From JBFJWU01 sp041623475 [NCBI: bacterium] (GTDB taxonomy: Bacteria; J088), in the NCBI GenBank assembly GCA_041623475.1, contig JBFJWU010000039.1, forward strand, positions 1 to 14,704: a stretch of 14,704 nt of DNA, given 5' to 3'. Position numbers and translations under genes: made by a program. The notes beneath the pieces were generated by a model. The model was not told where the DNA came from. It did not search any database and saw only the letters and a program-made list of their open reading frames with translations. Below are positions 13,840 through 14,704 of this stretch, one piece after another. Position 1 is the stretch's first letter, and the number at the start of each line of letters is the position of its first letter.

Positions 13840-14704
13840 TCAGGCCTCGGGTTGCTCTGCCTGGCCGTCACCAGCCGATTCCGCAGTGGCCGCGGCAGGT
13901 TCAGGGGGCTCGACTGGCTCCGGCTCGGCGGCCGCCGCAGACACGCTGTCCCCGAAAATTGAACGCGCCAGAATCTCGGCCACGTCCTGGGTCTGGACTT
14001 TTTCTTCGGCCTCACGATCCTTGACACCGTTGTCCAGCATCGTCATGCAGAAGGGGCAGCCCGAAGCGATGGCATTGGTGTCCTGCGCCAGGGCCTCGTC
14101 GACGCGGTTCAGGTTAACCCGGGTGCCGATGTCCTCTTCCATCCACATTCGACCGCCGCCAGCACCGCAGCAGAATCCCTGCTCTTTGTTTCGGGGCATC
14201 TCTTTGCGGACAACACCGGGAATTGCGTCCAGGACTTTGCGTGGCGCTTCATAAACGTCATTGTGACGGCCCAGGTAGCAAGAGTCGTGAAATGTAACGC
14301 TAAAACCATCCAGCGCCTGCGGTTCCAGTTTCCCCTGGTCAATCAGGTCGGCCAGAACCTCTGTGTGGTGCTGTACTTCAAAGTTCCCACCAAATTCGGG
14401 GTATTCGTTGCCCAGTGTGTTAAAGCAGTGCGGGCACTGGGCGATGATTTTCCTGACGCCATAGCCGTTCAGCGTTTCGATGTTCATCTGGGCCATGGTC
14501 TGAAACAGCAGTTCGTTGCCCAGGCGCCGGGCACTGTCGCCGGTGCACATTTCTTCCATACCCAGGACCGCGTAATTTACACCAGCCTGATTCAACAGCC
14601 TGGCCATTGCCTGGGTGATCTTTTTGTTACGGTCGTCATAGGCTCCACTGCATCCAACCCAGAACAAGTATTCAACGTCCTGTGGGTTTTCCATCTCGCC
14701 CAGG
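13840..14704 (-). CDS. CCG-domain Fe-S oxidoreductase, C-terminal part (partial)
   Basis: The frame is open to the right edge (an in-frame ATG at 14694 is preceded by coding sequence reading LGE), so this is about 287 C-terminal residues of a larger protein, usually 650-700 aa with an N-terminal membrane part. Numbered from that ATG, two cysteine-rich CCG-type domains appear. The first has VGC15SG, MC50TGDSARR and C87PHC90FNTL. The second has C139 in HDSCYLGRHND, CCGAGGG at 175-181 and C213PFC216. The second has the full CX-n-CCG-X-n-CXXC layout of a non-cubane cluster site as in heterodisulfide reductase HdrB. The motifs fit membrane Fe-S oxidoreductases that take electrons from ETF to menaquinone in beta-oxidising deltaproteobacteria. 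An Ala/Pro/Glu-rich tail (about 35 residues) is added. Pairing with the acyl-CoA dehydrogenase fits; ETF genes are not in the window. Confidence 0.88.
   Translation of the reverse strand, partial: LGEMENPQDVEYLFWVGCSGAYDDRNKKITQAMARLLNQAGVNYAVLGMEEMCTGDSARRLGNELLFQTMAQMNIETLNGYGVRKIIAQCPHCFNTLGNEYPEFGGNFEVQHHTEVLADLIDQGKLEPQALDGFSVTFHDSCYLGRHNDVYEAPRKVLDAIPGVVRKEMPRNKEQGFCCGAGGGRMWMEEDIGTRVNLNRVDEALAQDTNAIASGCPFCMTMLDNGVKDREAEEKVQTQDVAEILARSIFGDSVSAAAAEPEPVEPPEPAAATAESAGDGQAEQPEA

Noticed and set aside
1-14704. CRISPR array, insertion sequence, integrase or prophage genes
   Set aside because: No regularly spaced repeats, transposase motifs or phage proteins are present in any frame.

Overview
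This window looks like a chromosomal segment of a Gram-negative bacterium of moderate GC content. The best guess is a deltaproteobacterial-type lineage (Myxococcota, Desulfobacterota, Bradymonadota or a relative). The hints are a chemosensory operon that starts with a DUF4388/PATAN protein, a large lipoprotein with a Ser at +2, a DUF1015 protein, and a CCG-domain Fe-S oxidoreductase on the same stretch as an acyl-CoA dehydrogenase. The lineage is inference; no rRNA or marker gene is present.

Region 1 (about 1-6890, all minus strand) is one tightly packed chemosensory operon. It reads from a TATAAT box near 6884-6889 through: a PATAN/pseudo-receiver/GAF-like protein; a single-domain CheY; CheA; an ExeA/GspA-type AAA+ ATPase; a CheW with a very acidic N-terminal arm; a CheW with a very basic C-terminal tail; and the first 188 residues of a membrane-anchored sensor that runs off the left edge. 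Six consecutive junctions overlap by 1-17 nt or are 1 nt apart, so the seven products are probably translationally coupled. No flagellar, cheR or cheB gene is visible. The PATAN domain and the ExeA-like ATPase suggest control of a type IV pilus, gliding or secretion machine, but this is inference.

Region 2 (6963-9461, minus) is one long lipoprotein gene. Its product has a lipobox, then what looks like a degenerate nitrilase-fold domain without recognisable Glu-Lys-Cys catalytic residues, then repeats that read like a beta-propeller. It is divergent from region 3 across a roughly 200-bp promoter region.

Region 3 (9658-13763, plus) carries a DUF1015 protein with a TTG start and a near-perfect Shine-Dalgarno; an acyl-CoA dehydrogenase of the long-chain/isovaleryl type behind a candidate promoter and a perfect 8+8 bp operator-like palindrome; a roughly 117-bp highly palindromic intergenic repeat; a beta-phosphoglucomutase-like HAD hydrolase; and a small phasin-like protein that may be translated from a leaderless mRNA.

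Region 4 (13840-14704, minus, running off the right edge) is the C-terminal part of a CCG-domain Fe-S oxidoreductase like those that pass electrons from ETF to menaquinone. It converges on the phasin-like gene across a strong bidirectional terminator. The dehydrogenase and this oxidoreductase fit one pathway, fatty-acid or branched acyl-CoA oxidation feeding the quinone pool.
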